From: GCA-1730015 sp964550655
Lineage (GTDB): Bacteria; Pseudomonadota; Gammaproteobacteria; Granulosicoccales; Granulosicoccaceae
Direction of reading: 5' to 3'
Length of the DNA stretch: 64,000 nt
Assembly (NCBI GenBank): GCA_964550655.1
Contig: CAZKAQ010000005.1
Span: 1 to 64,000 of the forward strand
This document shows positions 19,112 to 27,643 of the stretch, piece by piece; position 1 is the first letter of the stretch, and every line of letters begins with the position of its first letter. Position numbers and translations under genes: made by a program. The notes under the pieces were generated by a model. It saw nothing but the letters and a program-made list of their open reading frames with translations, did not search any database and was not told where the DNA came from.

Positions 19112-19294
19112 TTATTTATCGATCGTGGCAACCATGATTACAGCACAGGAACTCCAATAGATAAGCACGTTGGAAATTGACCAACGGTCATGCATCGCAG
19201 CTATCAAGCCGCCGGCAAAAGCGATAACACCGGCAGGTAAAAAACCGACTATTGGCATGGCAACACACGCTAACAACATGGTTGCTATCAGCAA
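19112..19294 (-). CDS. Possible small two-helix membrane protein
   Basis: A 60-residue frame encodes two hydrophobic segments (LLACVAMPIVGFLPAGVIAF and NVLIYWSSCAVIMVAT) joined by a short polar loop. It would start at TTG 19294, with AAGGAAG about 16 bases upstream, or at an internal ATG. The pattern of two helices is protein-like, but the start is weak. No family recognised. Confidence 0.35.
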   Translation of the reverse strand: MLIATMLLACVAMPIVGFLPAGVIAFAGGLIAAMHDRWSISNVLIYWSSCAVIMVATIDK

Positions 19295-19516
19295 TACTCT
19301 GCGCCACCAACTTCCTTGTCCAAAACTACCTTAATAGCAACGGTCTGCGGAAATACCTGGCTATCTCTATCGGAATAGCTAAGCGTATCGCAAAGCATTA
19401 CTACGTTTGCGCTATAAAGCACTCAGGTCGCCAATTGAATGAAATATTTATCTTCTCTGGGTTATTGTGTAATCCAGGATCTTTTCTTACAGAACTTACC
19501 TGACTGAGCCCACCCG

Positions 19517-20434
19517 GTGAAGACTTCCGCACACGAAACGCCCACTTACGATAGCCACAAGCACGGAATACTCTTTGTCTTCGCCGCCGGGGTCTTATGG
19601 TCCACAGTAGGCCTCGGTATTCGCCTTATCGAAGATGCTGTTGTTTGGCAGATCTTGTTGTATCGCTCTATCAGTATGTCAGTCTTTCTCTACGTAGTGA
19701 TTCGTCTGCGCTCAGGGGAGAGCCCGTTCACACAGATACGCCGCGTCGGTTTTCCAGCTGTCATCGCAGGCCTGTCTTTGGTGGTTGCCTACTCCGGTGG
19801 TATATACGCTATCCAAAACACCTCTGTGGCAAATGCCATGTTGTTGTTCGCAACAGCACCGTTTATGGCTGCCGTTCTGGGATGGTTAGTTCTAAGAGAA
19901 CCCGTACGCGGAGCGACGTGGATTTCCATCATTGTGGCACTCAGTGGAATTGCCATCATGGTTGCAGATCAATCCGGAGCGGTGGCGCTTAAAGGCAGTC
20001 TTGCAGCGCTTGGTTCAGCTCTCGGGTTTGCCATCTTCACCGTCGCTTTGCGCTGGGGGCGTACCGGCGAGATGTTACCCTCAGTGTTTTTATCAGCCGT
20101 GTTTGCCATAGTTATTACGTTTGTGGTGTGCCAGATTTCAGGGCTTCCCAAAGTCATTAGCCTCTACGATGGCGGCATTGCCATGAGTATGGGAGTGTTC
20201 CAGGTTGGGGCTGGACTTATCCTTTATACGCTGGGTTCACGCAGCCTGCCCGCCGCAGAGCTGACTCTGCTGTCCCTGGCAGAGGTACTACTGGGGCCTG
20301 TCTGGGTCTGGTTATTCCTTGGGGAAACAGCGAGTGCCAATACGTTTATCGGCGGTGCAATTCTTCTTGTAGCGATTGTCGGAAACGCTATATCCGGCAA
20401 GCGACGTAAGCCGCCGGCTATAACTACGCCTTAG
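19517..20434 (+). CDS. EamA/DMT-family transporter
   Basis: This 305-residue inner-membrane protein has ten predicted hydrophobic helices arranged as two EamA repeats (about residues 15-150 and 160-295), typical of drug/metabolite exporters. Marks include GVLWSTVGLGIRL at the start, ATAPFMAAVLGWLVLREPV at the end of the first repeat and LLSLAEVLLGPVWVWLFLGE in the second. The substrate cannot be read from sequence. The GTG at 19517 is used because no better start precedes the first helix. Its 3' end overlaps the convergent Popeye-like gene by 11 bp. Confidence 0.88.
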   Translation: MKTSAHETPTYDSHKHGILFVFAAGVLWSTVGLGIRLIEDAVVWQILLYRSISMSVFLYVVIRLRSGESPFTQIRRVGFPAVIAGLSLVVAYSGGIYAIQNTSVANAMLLFATAPFMAAVLGWLVLREPVRGATWISIIVALSGIAIMVADQSGAVALKGSLAALGSALGFAIFTVALRWGRTGEMLPSVFLSAVFAIVITFVVCQISGLPKVISLYDGGIAMSMGVFQVGAGLILYTLGSRSLPAAELTLLSLAEVLLGPVWVWLFLGETASANTFIGGAILLVAIVGNAISGKRRKPPAITTP

Positions 20435-21131
20435 CAATATCAGTAACGCTACTCACGTCACCCTCATACTGATGCAAGTCGTCTCGACCGCCGAGCTTGG
20501 TTGCAATATTGGCGGCAATAAGCGCATCAAAAGAAGCTTTTAGTTGAGGTTTTTTTTCCAACATTCTTTGCAACGCATCCGTGTCCCACGAGACATAGCG
20601 TGTTTCGGTGGTAAAAACTACGTCGGCAACCGCCGGTTGTCCGGTTACGAAACGAAGCTCCCCGATAAAGCAGCCAGGTCCGTTCCAATCGACGGTCTCG
20701 TCGTTTTGGATGATTTCCGCCCTGCCATGTTGAAGCAGATACAGCACCGGTTTCTGCTGTCCGGCATTGATCAGTACTTCATTGGGAACACCCGTGTGCC
20801 AGGTGGCGATCTCAAGCACACCTAGAGTCTCACGGGTAGTGAAATTACGAAATACCATGCTCTGCAGCATTTTCTGATCCTCAGTCAGTTTGACTGGTCT
20901 ACGCGCCATTAACAGCAGAATCACGTGAGCAACATTGATCAATACAAACGCACTTTGCCAAAACACGGCTGAGTAAGTGCTTTGAAAAAGAAAATAAGGA
21001 AGAGTCAAAAGGCCTGCAGCAATGGTCAAAAGGCGGAGCCAGAGGATGTCTCTGACCATGTAGGCACTGCAATACATTGTGTTAGCAATAAAAAAAACAA
21101 CAATCGCAGAGTTGGATAATTCTATATTCAA
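20424..21131 (-). CDS. Popeye-like membrane protein with cyclic-nucleotide-binding fold
   Basis: The 235-residue protein has three hydrophobic helices (about residues 8-27, 31-52 and 56-77) followed by a beta-roll domain (about 95-215). This matches the layout of Popeye-domain proteins: short N-terminus, three membrane spans and a cytoplasmic cNMP-binding-like domain. In the beta-roll, VLYLLQHGRAEIIQND and GPGCFIGELRFVTGQPAVADV cover the phosphate-binding-cassette area. In animals Popeye proteins bind cAMP; the bacterial role is unknown. The TTG start is preceded by GGAG seven bases upstream. Confidence 0.72.
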   Translation of the reverse strand: MNIELSNSAIVVFFIANTMYCSAYMVRDILWLRLLTIAAGLLTLPYFLFQSTYSAVFWQSAFVLINVAHVILLLMARRPVKLTEDQKMLQSMVFRNFTTRETLGVLEIATWHTGVPNEVLINAGQQKPVLYLLQHGRAEIIQNDETVDWNGPGCFIGELRFVTGQPAVADVVFTTETRYVSWDTDALQRMLEKKPQLKASFDALIAANIATKLGGRDDLHQYEGDVSSVTDIAKA

Positions 21132-21568
21132 AAGACTGCTCCATGTATTTCAATGCATCGTCCATCCAGATGCCAACGACAATGTGTTTACGACGAATTT
21201 ACTTGACCCGGACTACCAATAATCGCTTATATACTGAACTAGTTGAAACCAGTGAAGAAGGGCTGGCTTGCCTGTTTGCGGCAATTTATTGCCAAAAGTC
21301 GTAAGCACAACTTCTCCACAAGAGAAGTTGGCAGGCCGCGTCTTCCTATCCGGGATTTCGGCAATCTTCGAGTCCACTGTGATCAGTAAATCGAAAAATG
21401 TATGAAGGTATATTATCAATGCTTTCGAGGTGTCAGTTGATGACTAGAGTGCGAAAGACGAACTGATTCAAGAGATACAGTGTTACGTAAAGCCATATGA
21501 TTTAATAACCTGAGTCACTTACAGTGAATCATTGCCAAACCATCTCTGCTAAAGGTATATCTGCTAAA
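21132..21568. other. Intergenic region with a small hairpin
   Basis: There is no convincing gene. A 9-bp perfect hairpin CAACTTCTC / GAGAAGTTG sits at 21308-21330 without a T-run. A 68-codon minus-strand frame starting with TTG at 21419 lacks a ribosome-binding site. Confidence 0.4.
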
Positions 21569-21608
21569 AACAGGTGCGCAGTCCTGCGCTGTGACACCTG
21601 TTCTTTTT
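21569..21608. terminator. Bidirectional Rho-independent terminator
   Basis: AACAGGTG (21569-21576) pairs with CACCTGTT (21595-21602), with an inner CGCAG / CTGCG pair. T-runs follow on both strands (TTCTTTTT on plus, GTTTTTAG on minus). It lies about 95 bp past the minus-strand DUF547 gene and most simply ends that operon. Confidence 0.75.
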
Positions 21609-21701
21609 ACCTGCAATGGATTGTGACTTGTGTATCTACTCACCAGTAAAAAATTATTATTTTTTTACTATAGAAACAAACTCACTCCCGCCTTTGATCT
21701 T

Positions 21702-22469
21702 CTACGATGGCTGTTGATTCACTGTCCAGTCGTATTTTTTATATTTAACACGATAATCTGCAGGTATTTTATTGTCGCGAAATGGATTTATGTAACTTGT
21801 TAAATCATTAGCCTCACCTGATGGCACAAAATCTTTGGTGTAAAACTCCATGATTTTGGATACCCATACAATTTTTTTGCTTTGATCAAGCGTGACGTAT
21901 TTTTCTCTGTTAAGAAATTCCACACTCGAGGCTTGAAGCATTTCTTCCAAATTTTGTTCTGTAAATGCCTGCTTGGGAAGCCGAGGGCAATCTTTTACCA
22001 TGCAGTTCAATGCAAAATGCATTCTGGGTTCATCATAGGGACGTATAACCTTGTTTTCATAATGATATAAATTTGTCTTTTTTCCTCCAATAATGACTTC
22101 CCTGAACCTGAAAAATGATGCTCTTTTTCTAAGAGATGAAAAATTCTTCGGGATACCTCTATCAAGCACTCCATACATAGCCAAGGCATTATATGCATTA
22201 ACATGATACGACAAGATCTGCTCACGATTTGTAAACAGCTCTTTATGAGTTTCCGGACTCACTTGTTGTATTGCTGAGACAAATGCAATTAGGTCATCGG
22301 GGTCATCAACCACACCCCAAAAATTAATCCGACCCTGGTCATCGACGTGCTTGGTTAGTACATTTTGCCAGTTTGGCAGCGCATTGAGATAAGGGTTGTT
22401 TACACCCTGAGCCAAAGCAATTGAGGAAAAGAAAAAAATGAATAAGAAAAAAGTGAAGCGTTTAAGCAT
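21702..22469 (-). CDS. DUF547 domain protein, exported
   Basis: The product is about 255 residues, with a signal peptide ending SSIALAQG and a DUF547 domain. Family hallmarks are LSYHVNAYNALAMYGVL and the segment HFALNCMVKDCPRL, with two nearby cysteines after the conserved HFALNC. DUF547 has no established function, though a papain-like fold with Cys and His has been discussed. It is 47-56 bp downstream of a radical SAM gene on the same strand, so the two are probably one operon. ATG 22469 is preferred over GTG 22478. Confidence 0.85.
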   Translation of the reverse strand: MLKRFTFFLFIFFFSSIALAQGVNNPYLNALPNWQNVLTKHVDDQGRINFWGVVDDPDDLIAFVSAIQQVSPETHKELFTNREQILSYHVNAYNALAMYGVLDRGIPKNFSSLRKRASFFRFREVIIGGKKTNLYHYENKVIRPYDEPRMHFALNCMVKDCPRLPKQAFTEQNLEEMLQASSVEFLNREKYVTLDQSKKIVWVSKIMEFYTKDFVPSGEANDLTSYINPFRDNKIPADYRVKYKKYDWTVNQQPS

Positions 22470-22525
22470 TAGAATCACCGTGTCAAGTTGTATAAATATT
22501 TGTAGAGTTAGTCTGTCAAAAAATA

Positions 22526-23812
22526 TTACTTAATAAAATTTACTGTTTTAGGCAAAGGCTCATAGTGCTGCATCGTGCCATCAGTGTTTTTGAATGAAAT
22601 GGGCTGTAGTATAAACGCATCACGATTAGCATTATGCTCACACATGGAAACAGGTCCCTGTGCTGTCATAACCATAAATGAGCAAGCATGTACTCGTTCT
22701 TTATTTAGTTCGTTGGCGTCCATAAAATTTTGAATGAAAAAGGTCAATGGATATATGCGCCCTTTCGACTTAAACAAGTCGAAACTAATGTGATGCAACT
22801 GCGCCACAATGTATCCAAAACCTTTAAGCCACCATTTTGGCTTACGTATCAAGGCACTTAAAAAGTTTTTCAGTAGTACGGATCGTTTTTCCAGCCTGTC
22901 CCAACGAATTGATTTGAAGTCATTGATGAAGGCACCAAAAAAATCATTAGAGTGCACTATGGGAAATATTTTATTGTTTGCAACAACGGTAGGCAGATAA
23001 CTGTGACATTCAGTGTGCCCCACTTGAATTGCATCCCAGGGTAGATTCCTTTTTGCAGTTTTGTCTATTTGTTCTCGTACCGTTTGCTGGTTAATAATAA
23101 CGTCTCGCCTGCCCCACTCACCTCTTCCGGTTTCTGCTTGTAACTGAAAAGATACCAGGCCAACATCTTTCGCATAAGTTTTGAAAAACTCTACCAAGGT
23201 TGGTAGCTCCTCAAAATTCCCGCGATGTATCGTTGTATTGAACATAATATGCAGGCCGAGCCCGGCGGCGCGTTGAATATATTCAGCCCTAATCGCATTG
23301 AGCTCAGTTTCTGTGTCACCCTCCTTGCGTCGCTGAGTGGTGTCTACATGAAATGCAACATCACAAAGACCTGCTTCTGCGAGTGTTGCTAACAGCTCAC
23401 GACTGGCAGCGATACCGTTGGTAAACAGAGCAGGATACAACCCGATATCACGAGCATAGCGAACAATTTTTACAAGCTCTTTGTGTTTGCGTAATGTAGG
23501 GTCACCTCCGGTAATTTGTACGTGCGTGCCTGTTCCATAGTACTCATAAACCTGATCAAGGCGTCTAAAGACCTCTTCTATAGGGATATCTCTGACAGAT
23601 TGTGAGCTCTCAGACAAATAACATAAAGTGCAATCAAGGTTACATTTTTGAGTGATCTCTACGGCAACACATCCTATTGTGTGTATACGGCCTAAAACCT
23701 GATGGGCGGTAAACAGATCACCCATGCGCCCGGCAGTAAAATTCAGTGCCGAATCTCTATCACCCTGAGGGTTGTCTGGTGTAGAGTAAGGTGTATTTTT
23801 GGAGAAATTCAT
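22526..23812 (-). CDS. Radical SAM protein
   Basis: The 428-residue cytoplasmic enzyme has the radical SAM cluster motif CNLDCTLCYL (CxxxCxxC, about residues 57-64), GGDPTL for SAM binding and an (alpha/beta) barrel up to about residue 290. The C-terminal part contains two further cysteines (HACSFMVM and GPVSMCEHN), which could hold an auxiliary cluster but do not form a full SPASM pattern. It precedes the DUF547 gene by about 50 bp and is divergent from the catalase-like gene. The substrate is unknown; maturation of a neighbouring protein or a lipid modification are both possible. Confidence 0.86.
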   Translation of the reverse strand: MNFSKNTPYSTPDNPQGDRDSALNFTAGRMGDLFTAHQVLGRIHTIGCVAVEITQKCNLDCTLCYLSESSQSVRDIPIEEVFRRLDQVYEYYGTGTHVQITGGDPTLRKHKELVKIVRYARDIGLYPALFTNGIAASRELLATLAEAGLCDVAFHVDTTQRRKEGDTETELNAIRAEYIQRAAGLGLHIMFNTTIHRGNFEELPTLVEFFKTYAKDVGLVSFQLQAETGRGEWGRRDVIINQQTVREQIDKTAKRNLPWDAIQVGHTECHSYLPTVVANNKIFPIVHSNDFFGAFINDFKSIRWDRLEKRSVLLKNFLSALIRKPKWWLKGFGYIVAQLHHISFDLFKSKGRIYPLTFFIQNFMDANELNKERVHACSFMVMTAQGPVSMCEHNANRDAFILQPISFKNTDGTMQHYEPLPKTVNFIK

Positions 23813-23850
23813 TTGGAATATATTGTCTGACGATTACGGCAAAAAAGATT

Positions 23851-24846
23851 ATGCGAGCATTATTAACTAATTATTATAAAATTGATTATTTGACTTTAAG
23901 AAAAGCTTGTGTGTTCGGATTAACTCTCATTGCTACCGGCAACCTTTTCGCGCAGGAAACCAAAAAACCTCAATTTCAAAACCTCGTACAGCGAGTGTTT
24001 ACGCAACCCTATAATCACCTGCCTCAGTATGAGGTATCAAAACGAAATTTCGGTAAAAAAGGCGACCGGCCCGAAAATCAGTTATTTACAGCCGCCAAGC
24101 GAACCTTGTCAGACTTACGCGACTGGCTGCCCTCAGCAACCAACCCCAAACTGTTCAATGCTAATGGTATCTGTTTCACCGGTAAGTGGGTAATTGATAC
24201 AGCCTCGAATTACACCGGTTTATTTGCACAAAACACTCGCGCAAACGTACTCGCGAGAGCGTCAGTAGCACTGTCTGGCACCAAACAAAAGCACAAGCGT
24301 TCCTTTGGCATGGCCGTTAAGATCTTTGACAGAAATAATACAGAAAGTTCGAATTTGTTTGTTATGCATTCGCTGGCTGGAACGAAAACCAGGCATGTTC
24401 TGGATCTCGAATTAGACAACCACCCTAAGCTCGGAAAACTGCCTGCTGTTTCTAAAATTCCAACTTTGCTCAGAATCAGAAAAGATCTGGAACGAGCAGA
24501 TGAAATGACCGGCGCAAACAAACCGGAATTGAACTATCGATCAGTAGTTTCCCTGGCCGAGCTTAATAACAATAGTACGCAAGTCGTCTCACCGACCTGG
24601 GTAAAAATTGTTCCCAAAACTCTGCACAGAGCAGACCTGAATGACTTCAGAAACGAGATGTCTGTTGAGCATTACCCAAACAGGAAAATTGAATATACAC
24701 TGCATGTCGCTAACGGCAAAAAAAGTGAAAAGGACAAAGCAGTCTGGATGGAACTGGGTCTTCTAACCCTGGAAAACTCCGTTGTCTCCAGAGCTTGCGA
24801 TATAAATCTGCATTTTCCACATCCGAAGAATATTTCGACCAATTGA
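23851..24846 (+). CDS. Catalase-like exported protein
   Basis: The 331-residue product (ATG at 23851; a longer frame from 23791 would overlap the divergent radical SAM start) has a signal peptide (LRKACVFGLTLIATGNLFAQ). The middle region GICFTGKWVIDTASNYTGLF and RASVALSGT, SFGMAVKIF resembles the catalase core, where RAxG, RFS and RGFAVKF elements occupy the same order. The catalytic His-Asn set and the haem-ligand Tyr segment are not clear, so catalase activity is unlikely or altered. The divergent arrangement suggests co-regulation with the radical SAM and DUF547 genes. Confidence 0.62.
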   Translation: MRALLTNYYKIDYLTLRKACVFGLTLIATGNLFAQETKKPQFQNLVQRVFTQPYNHLPQYEVSKRNFGKKGDRPENQLFTAAKRTLSDLRDWLPSATNPKLFNANGICFTGKWVIDTASNYTGLFAQNTRANVLARASVALSGTKQKHKRSFGMAVKIFDRNNTESSNLFVMHSLAGTKTRHVLDLELDNHPKLGKLPAVSKIPTLLRIRKDLERADEMTGANKPELNYRSVVSLAELNNNSTQVVSPTWVKIVPKTLHRADLNDFRNEMSVEHYPNRKIEYTLHVANGKKSEKDKAVWMELGLLTLENSVVSRACDINLHFPHPKNISTN

Positions 24847-25028
24847 GAGAAGATAACGTCGCAAACATCAGAGCCTAATCGAAGTCTCTGCAGTAGCGCT
24901 CATCTGTGAACTGATTAACATATGCGGGAATAATTAGCCGATTATTCCCGCTGGTTTACTCTGGAAGTGTGCGATTTACATTTTGTGCCCTCCAGCCGAG
25001 CCGAAAGTCGCCGTAACCAGTCTTACCT

Positions 25029-25592
25029 ATGAGCGAAAATATTATTAGTTCGACAACAGCGCAGAGCGCGTCAGACAATGACGGCTACGTTCAACGTAAG
25101 CAAATGTACGTAAAGCGCCAGTTTCAGCAATCCATGTTGCTGCAAACACTCCTGTTAACTTTCATCATCACCAATGTGGTTGTGATGGGAATTTTTTGGG
25201 CTATAGACACATTTTCTGATCTGCAGCAGTTCAAGATCTACCTCGCCTGTACAATCGCTCTATTGGAGCTAGTGGGGTTCATTGTTCTCTACAAGGTAAA
25301 CCTTGACGCAAGTCATCGAATCGCCGGCCCCATATATAGTATCGAGCGGTTTCTCCAAAGCATTGAAGCCGGCAATCTGACAGGTACGTTGGAACTTCGC
25401 AAGACAGACCAGTTTCCCGAAACAGCTGTACAACTCAATACCACTGTAAGTTCGGTGCGCAGCAGAATTAATCAGGCTCAATATCTGGCTGCAAAAATCC
25501 AGCAAAATCCGGAACAGGCAACACAACTCTCCCAACAGCTGGTTGAAGAACTTTCGTTCTTCAATACAACCAATCCTACCGACCGTAACTGA
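25029..25592 (+). CDS. Two-helix membrane protein with HAMP-like segment
   Basis: This 187-residue inner-membrane protein has two hydrophobic helices (about residues 38-60 and 68-90) followed by a HAMP-like stretch (ASHRIAGPIYSIERFLQSIE) and a helical tail. It resembles signalling proteins that have lost the output domain. The downstream pilin-like gene starts one base after this stop codon, so the two are tightly coupled. A role in sensing or assembling a pilus is a reasonable inference from the coupling, not from the sequence. Confidence 0.72.
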   Translation: MSENIISSTTAQSASDNDGYVQRKQMYVKRQFQQSMLLQTLLLTFIITNVVVMGIFWAIDTFSDLQQFKIYLACTIALLELVGFIVLYKVNLDASHRIAGPIYSIERFLQSIEAGNLTGTLELRKTDQFPETAVQLNTTVSSVRSRINQAQYLAAKIQQNPEQATQLSQQLVEELSFFNTTNPTDRN

Positions 25593-25593
25593 C

Positions 25594-26067
25594 ATGAAGG
25601 GTCTAAAGCAGCTGCGCAGAATCACTTCACACCAACGCGGTTTGACGCTTATTGAGATTCTTGTAGTTCTCACCATTATCAGTGTTCTGGGTATGCTGGC
25701 GACACCGTTGTATCAGGGCTACCGGCTAAGAACAAAAGTAGGACTCGGTGTCACGACGATGGCTCCGGTACAAAGGCTTGCAGCCGAGCATTTTATACTG
25801 GAAGGCAGATGGCCTGCAGACAACGCAGAGGCAGGTGCCTGGGCACCTGACACTTATACGGTAAATTTTGTGACCAGCGTAACTATCACTGATTCACCAG
25901 TGCCGGGCTCGATTGAAATTACCTATGACAACTCGCGACTGAGAATGCTGGGTAACGACAACACACTAATCTATTACCCTGAAGCAAGTAGTGATACTTC
26001 TATCACATGGAGCTGCGACAGAGGCAGTATGAATAATCGTTATCGACCCGCAAATTGCCGGACATAA
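25594..26067 (+). CDS. Type IV pilin-like / pseudopilin protein
   Basis: The 157-residue protein carries a class III signal: a short basic leader ending in G, followed by LTLIEILVVLTIISVLGML, with the +5 Glu required for pilin assembly. Prepilin peptidase would cleave between RG and LTL. The mature domain has two cysteines near the C-terminus (TWSCDRG and PANCRT), which matches the disulfide-bonded D-region of type IVa pilins. The ATG at 25594 follows the previous stop by one base. A minor pilin or secretion pseudopilin are both possible. Confidence 0.85.
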   Translation: MKGLKQLRRITSHQRGLTLIEILVVLTIISVLGMLATPLYQGYRLRTKVGLGVTTMAPVQRLAAEHFILEGRWPADNAEAGAWAPDTYTVNFVTSVTITDSPVPGSIEITYDNSRLRMLGNDNTLIYYPEASSDTSITWSCDRGSMNNRYRPANCRT

Positions 26068-26228
26068 TAAATCAGTTACTCGAAAACACTGCCTCAACAG
26101 TACAGCAGTGAAAGAATTCACCGCACCAGGCTTGATTCGCAACTTTTCTGTTCTGAGCTGATGTAGTTCAAGAAATAATCTAAGACGCCGTTAACCTGCT
26201 ACACCATAATTTACGTTGGAGATACATA

Positions 26229-26324
26229 GTGGTTAATGATAAAAAGGTGATCAGCGCGTTCCTGGTTTTCGCATTTCTTTCGATTGTATGTTTTTTCTTT
26301 ATTGAATTCCTGCCACATATTTAG
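26229..26324 (+). CDS. Candidate 31-residue single-span membrane peptide
   Basis: A GTG start at 26229 follows GGAG (26218-26221) at seven bases and opens a 31-codon frame. It encodes a short polar head (MVNDKKV), one long hydrophobic helix and a tail ending EFLPHI. The combination of a strong ribosome-binding site and a clean transmembrane helix is the evidence; no homologue is known to me. Confidence 0.45.
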   Translation: MVNDKKVISAFLVFAFLSIVCFFFIEFLPHI

Positions 26325-26444
26325 GATACATCGAATCCAGGGTAACTAAACGAGTAATCGATTAGACTACGATCAGCTAATCACGCAGGCTTTGCTATTG
26401 GATTGCTTCACCAGTACATCGTAGATTTCCACCGCTTAAAAAAG

Positions 26445-26723
26445 CTATAAAGACTCTTGCTTTGAACGAGCAATTATATACTCGGGCAGGTATTTATCTG
26501 CAACCAGATTACCGATCTTTCTAAGAGACACCTGATTGAAATGCGCCGCAATCTCTTGTCCTGCAATTGAAGGAAAAGGATCCGCCGGAGAGTCTTCGCC
26601 ACGACTGTAATCGGTAAATTCGTTACCATCATGCCGGAGCATATTTATCGCTTCGTTAGCAAGAAAGTACCCATTGCTGAAAAACCAGATTTCGCTTCTG
26701 AATATAGTGATTAATCGATTCAA
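26445..26723 (-). CDS. Possible hypothetical protein
   Basis: A 92-residue frame (start TTG 26723) has a protein-like composition (INMLRHDGNEFTDYSRG) and no membrane segment beyond a weak N-terminal one. No clear ribosome-binding site was found, and an ATG at the INMLRH methionine would give a shorter product. It could be the remnant of a longer gene, since the 167-bp inverted-repeat element starts 44 bp upstream of its 5' end. Confidence 0.35.
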   Translation of the reverse strand: MNRLITIFRSEIWFFSNGYFLANEAINMLRHDGNEFTDYSRGEDSPADPFPSIAGQEIAAHFNQVSLRKIGNLVADKYLPEYIIARSKQESL

Positions 26724-26766
26724 CTTGCATGACTTTTAAACCACATCAAATACATTGCCGGATCGG

Positions 26767-26933
26767 CTAGCCCGGACTATTCATGAAATGGCGAGCATAT
26801 CGCGCAGAGATTTGTTTTCACAGCGCATTTGCTTCTTGCGTCGAATACTTACTGATATTTGCTAAAGAAAAAAGGTGCTGGGGAATCAAAGATCCAGCGA
26901 GATGCCGTCGATTTCATGAATAGTCCGGGCTAG
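26767..26933. mobile_element. 167-bp inverted-repeat element, copy A
   Basis: A 167-bp unit is bounded by perfect 23-bp terminal inverted repeats (26767-26789 and 26911-26933) beginning ctagcccggactattcatg. CTAG at both ends may be the duplicated target. It carries no frame for a transposase, so it is a MITE-like non-autonomous element. A second full-length copy with the same interior is at 33388-33554. Confidence 0.88.
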
Positions 26934-27063
26934 ACAATAAACAGTAGCGACTGAAGATGATGTACTTAAAGAGTATACTCGATACCTGTCAGTCAGCTAT
27001 CTGGAATCTGGCAATAAACAGTTGTACACTGAGATCCCGAAAATAAAATAATGGGAGCGTCTT

Positions 27064-27480
27064 ATGTCTGATCAAAAGCAACGCAGAGGTAGTTGTTTAT
27101 GTAGTGCGGTTTCATTCACAGCGTCGTCTGGCAAAAGCGTAGGTGCATGCAATTGTAATATGTGCCGCAAATGGAATGGCGGTCCACAGATGGCAGTACC
27201 GTGTGCAGACACTGTATCGTTCGCTGGAGAAGAGAACGTGGCGGTATATAAATCATCCGATTGGGCGGAGAGAGGGTTTTGCAAACAATGTGGCACTCAT
27301 CTGTTTTACAGGTTTCACGGAAATCAACATATGATGTTGGCCGGGCTGTTTGATGATAGCGACGATTTCGTTCTGGAGACCCAGTATTTTATTGATCAAA
27401 AACCTGGCTTGTACAGTTTTGAAAACAGCACAACCGACCTAACAGGAAAGCAAGTAGCCGAGATGATGGGGCTGGGTTAG
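27064..27480 (+). CDS. GFA-family (glutathione-dependent formaldehyde-activating-like) protein
   Basis: The 138-residue protein matches the GFA/CENP-V-like zinc-binding fold. Zinc ligands are visible as GSCLCSAV, ACNCNMCRKW and GFCKQCGTHLFYR, giving the expected CxC, CxCxxC and CxxC pattern. The family is named after Gfa, whose enzymatic role is disputed; many members have unknown function. ATG 27064 follows GGGAG at an ideal distance. It stands alone between two inverted-repeat elements (copy A and the mini-copy). Confidence 0.88.
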   Translation: MSDQKQRRGSCLCSAVSFTASSGKSVGACNCNMCRKWNGGPQMAVPCADTVSFAGEENVAVYKSSDWAERGFCKQCGTHLFYRFHGNQHMMLAGLFDDSDDFVLETQYFIDQKPGLYSFENSTTDLTGKQVAEMMGLG

Positions 27481-27521
27481 TTTTAATAGCATCAAACAAT
27501 ACTCGAACTCACGGACAATGT

Positions 27522-27580
27522 AATCCGGACTATTCACGAAATCGACGGCATCTCGCCATTTCATGAATAGTCCGGGTTAA
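27522..27580. mobile_element. Internally deleted mini-copy of the 167-bp element
   Basis: About 55 bp consist of the right end of the element (ccggactattcacgaaat then cgacggcatctcg) joined directly to its left end (ccatttcatgaatagtccgg). The interior is lost. The flanks read TAA and TTAA rather than CTAG. Confidence 0.75.
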
Positions 27581-27643
27581 GTAAATACAACAGTATTGAA
27601 AAAACGCGCTGATCTGTTCAGTCCTGCCATGGTAGCGACAACA

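Noticed and set aside
21569..21608. Considered as the 3' end of a plus-strand small RNA
   Set aside because: T-runs occur on both strands and the hairpin sits at a normal distance from the minus-strand DUF547 gene, so a terminator for that operon is the simpler reading.
23791..24846. Considered as a genuine catalase
   Set aside because: The core order is catalase-like, but the catalytic His/Asn and haem-ligand Tyr segments were not identifiable and the protein is short and exported.
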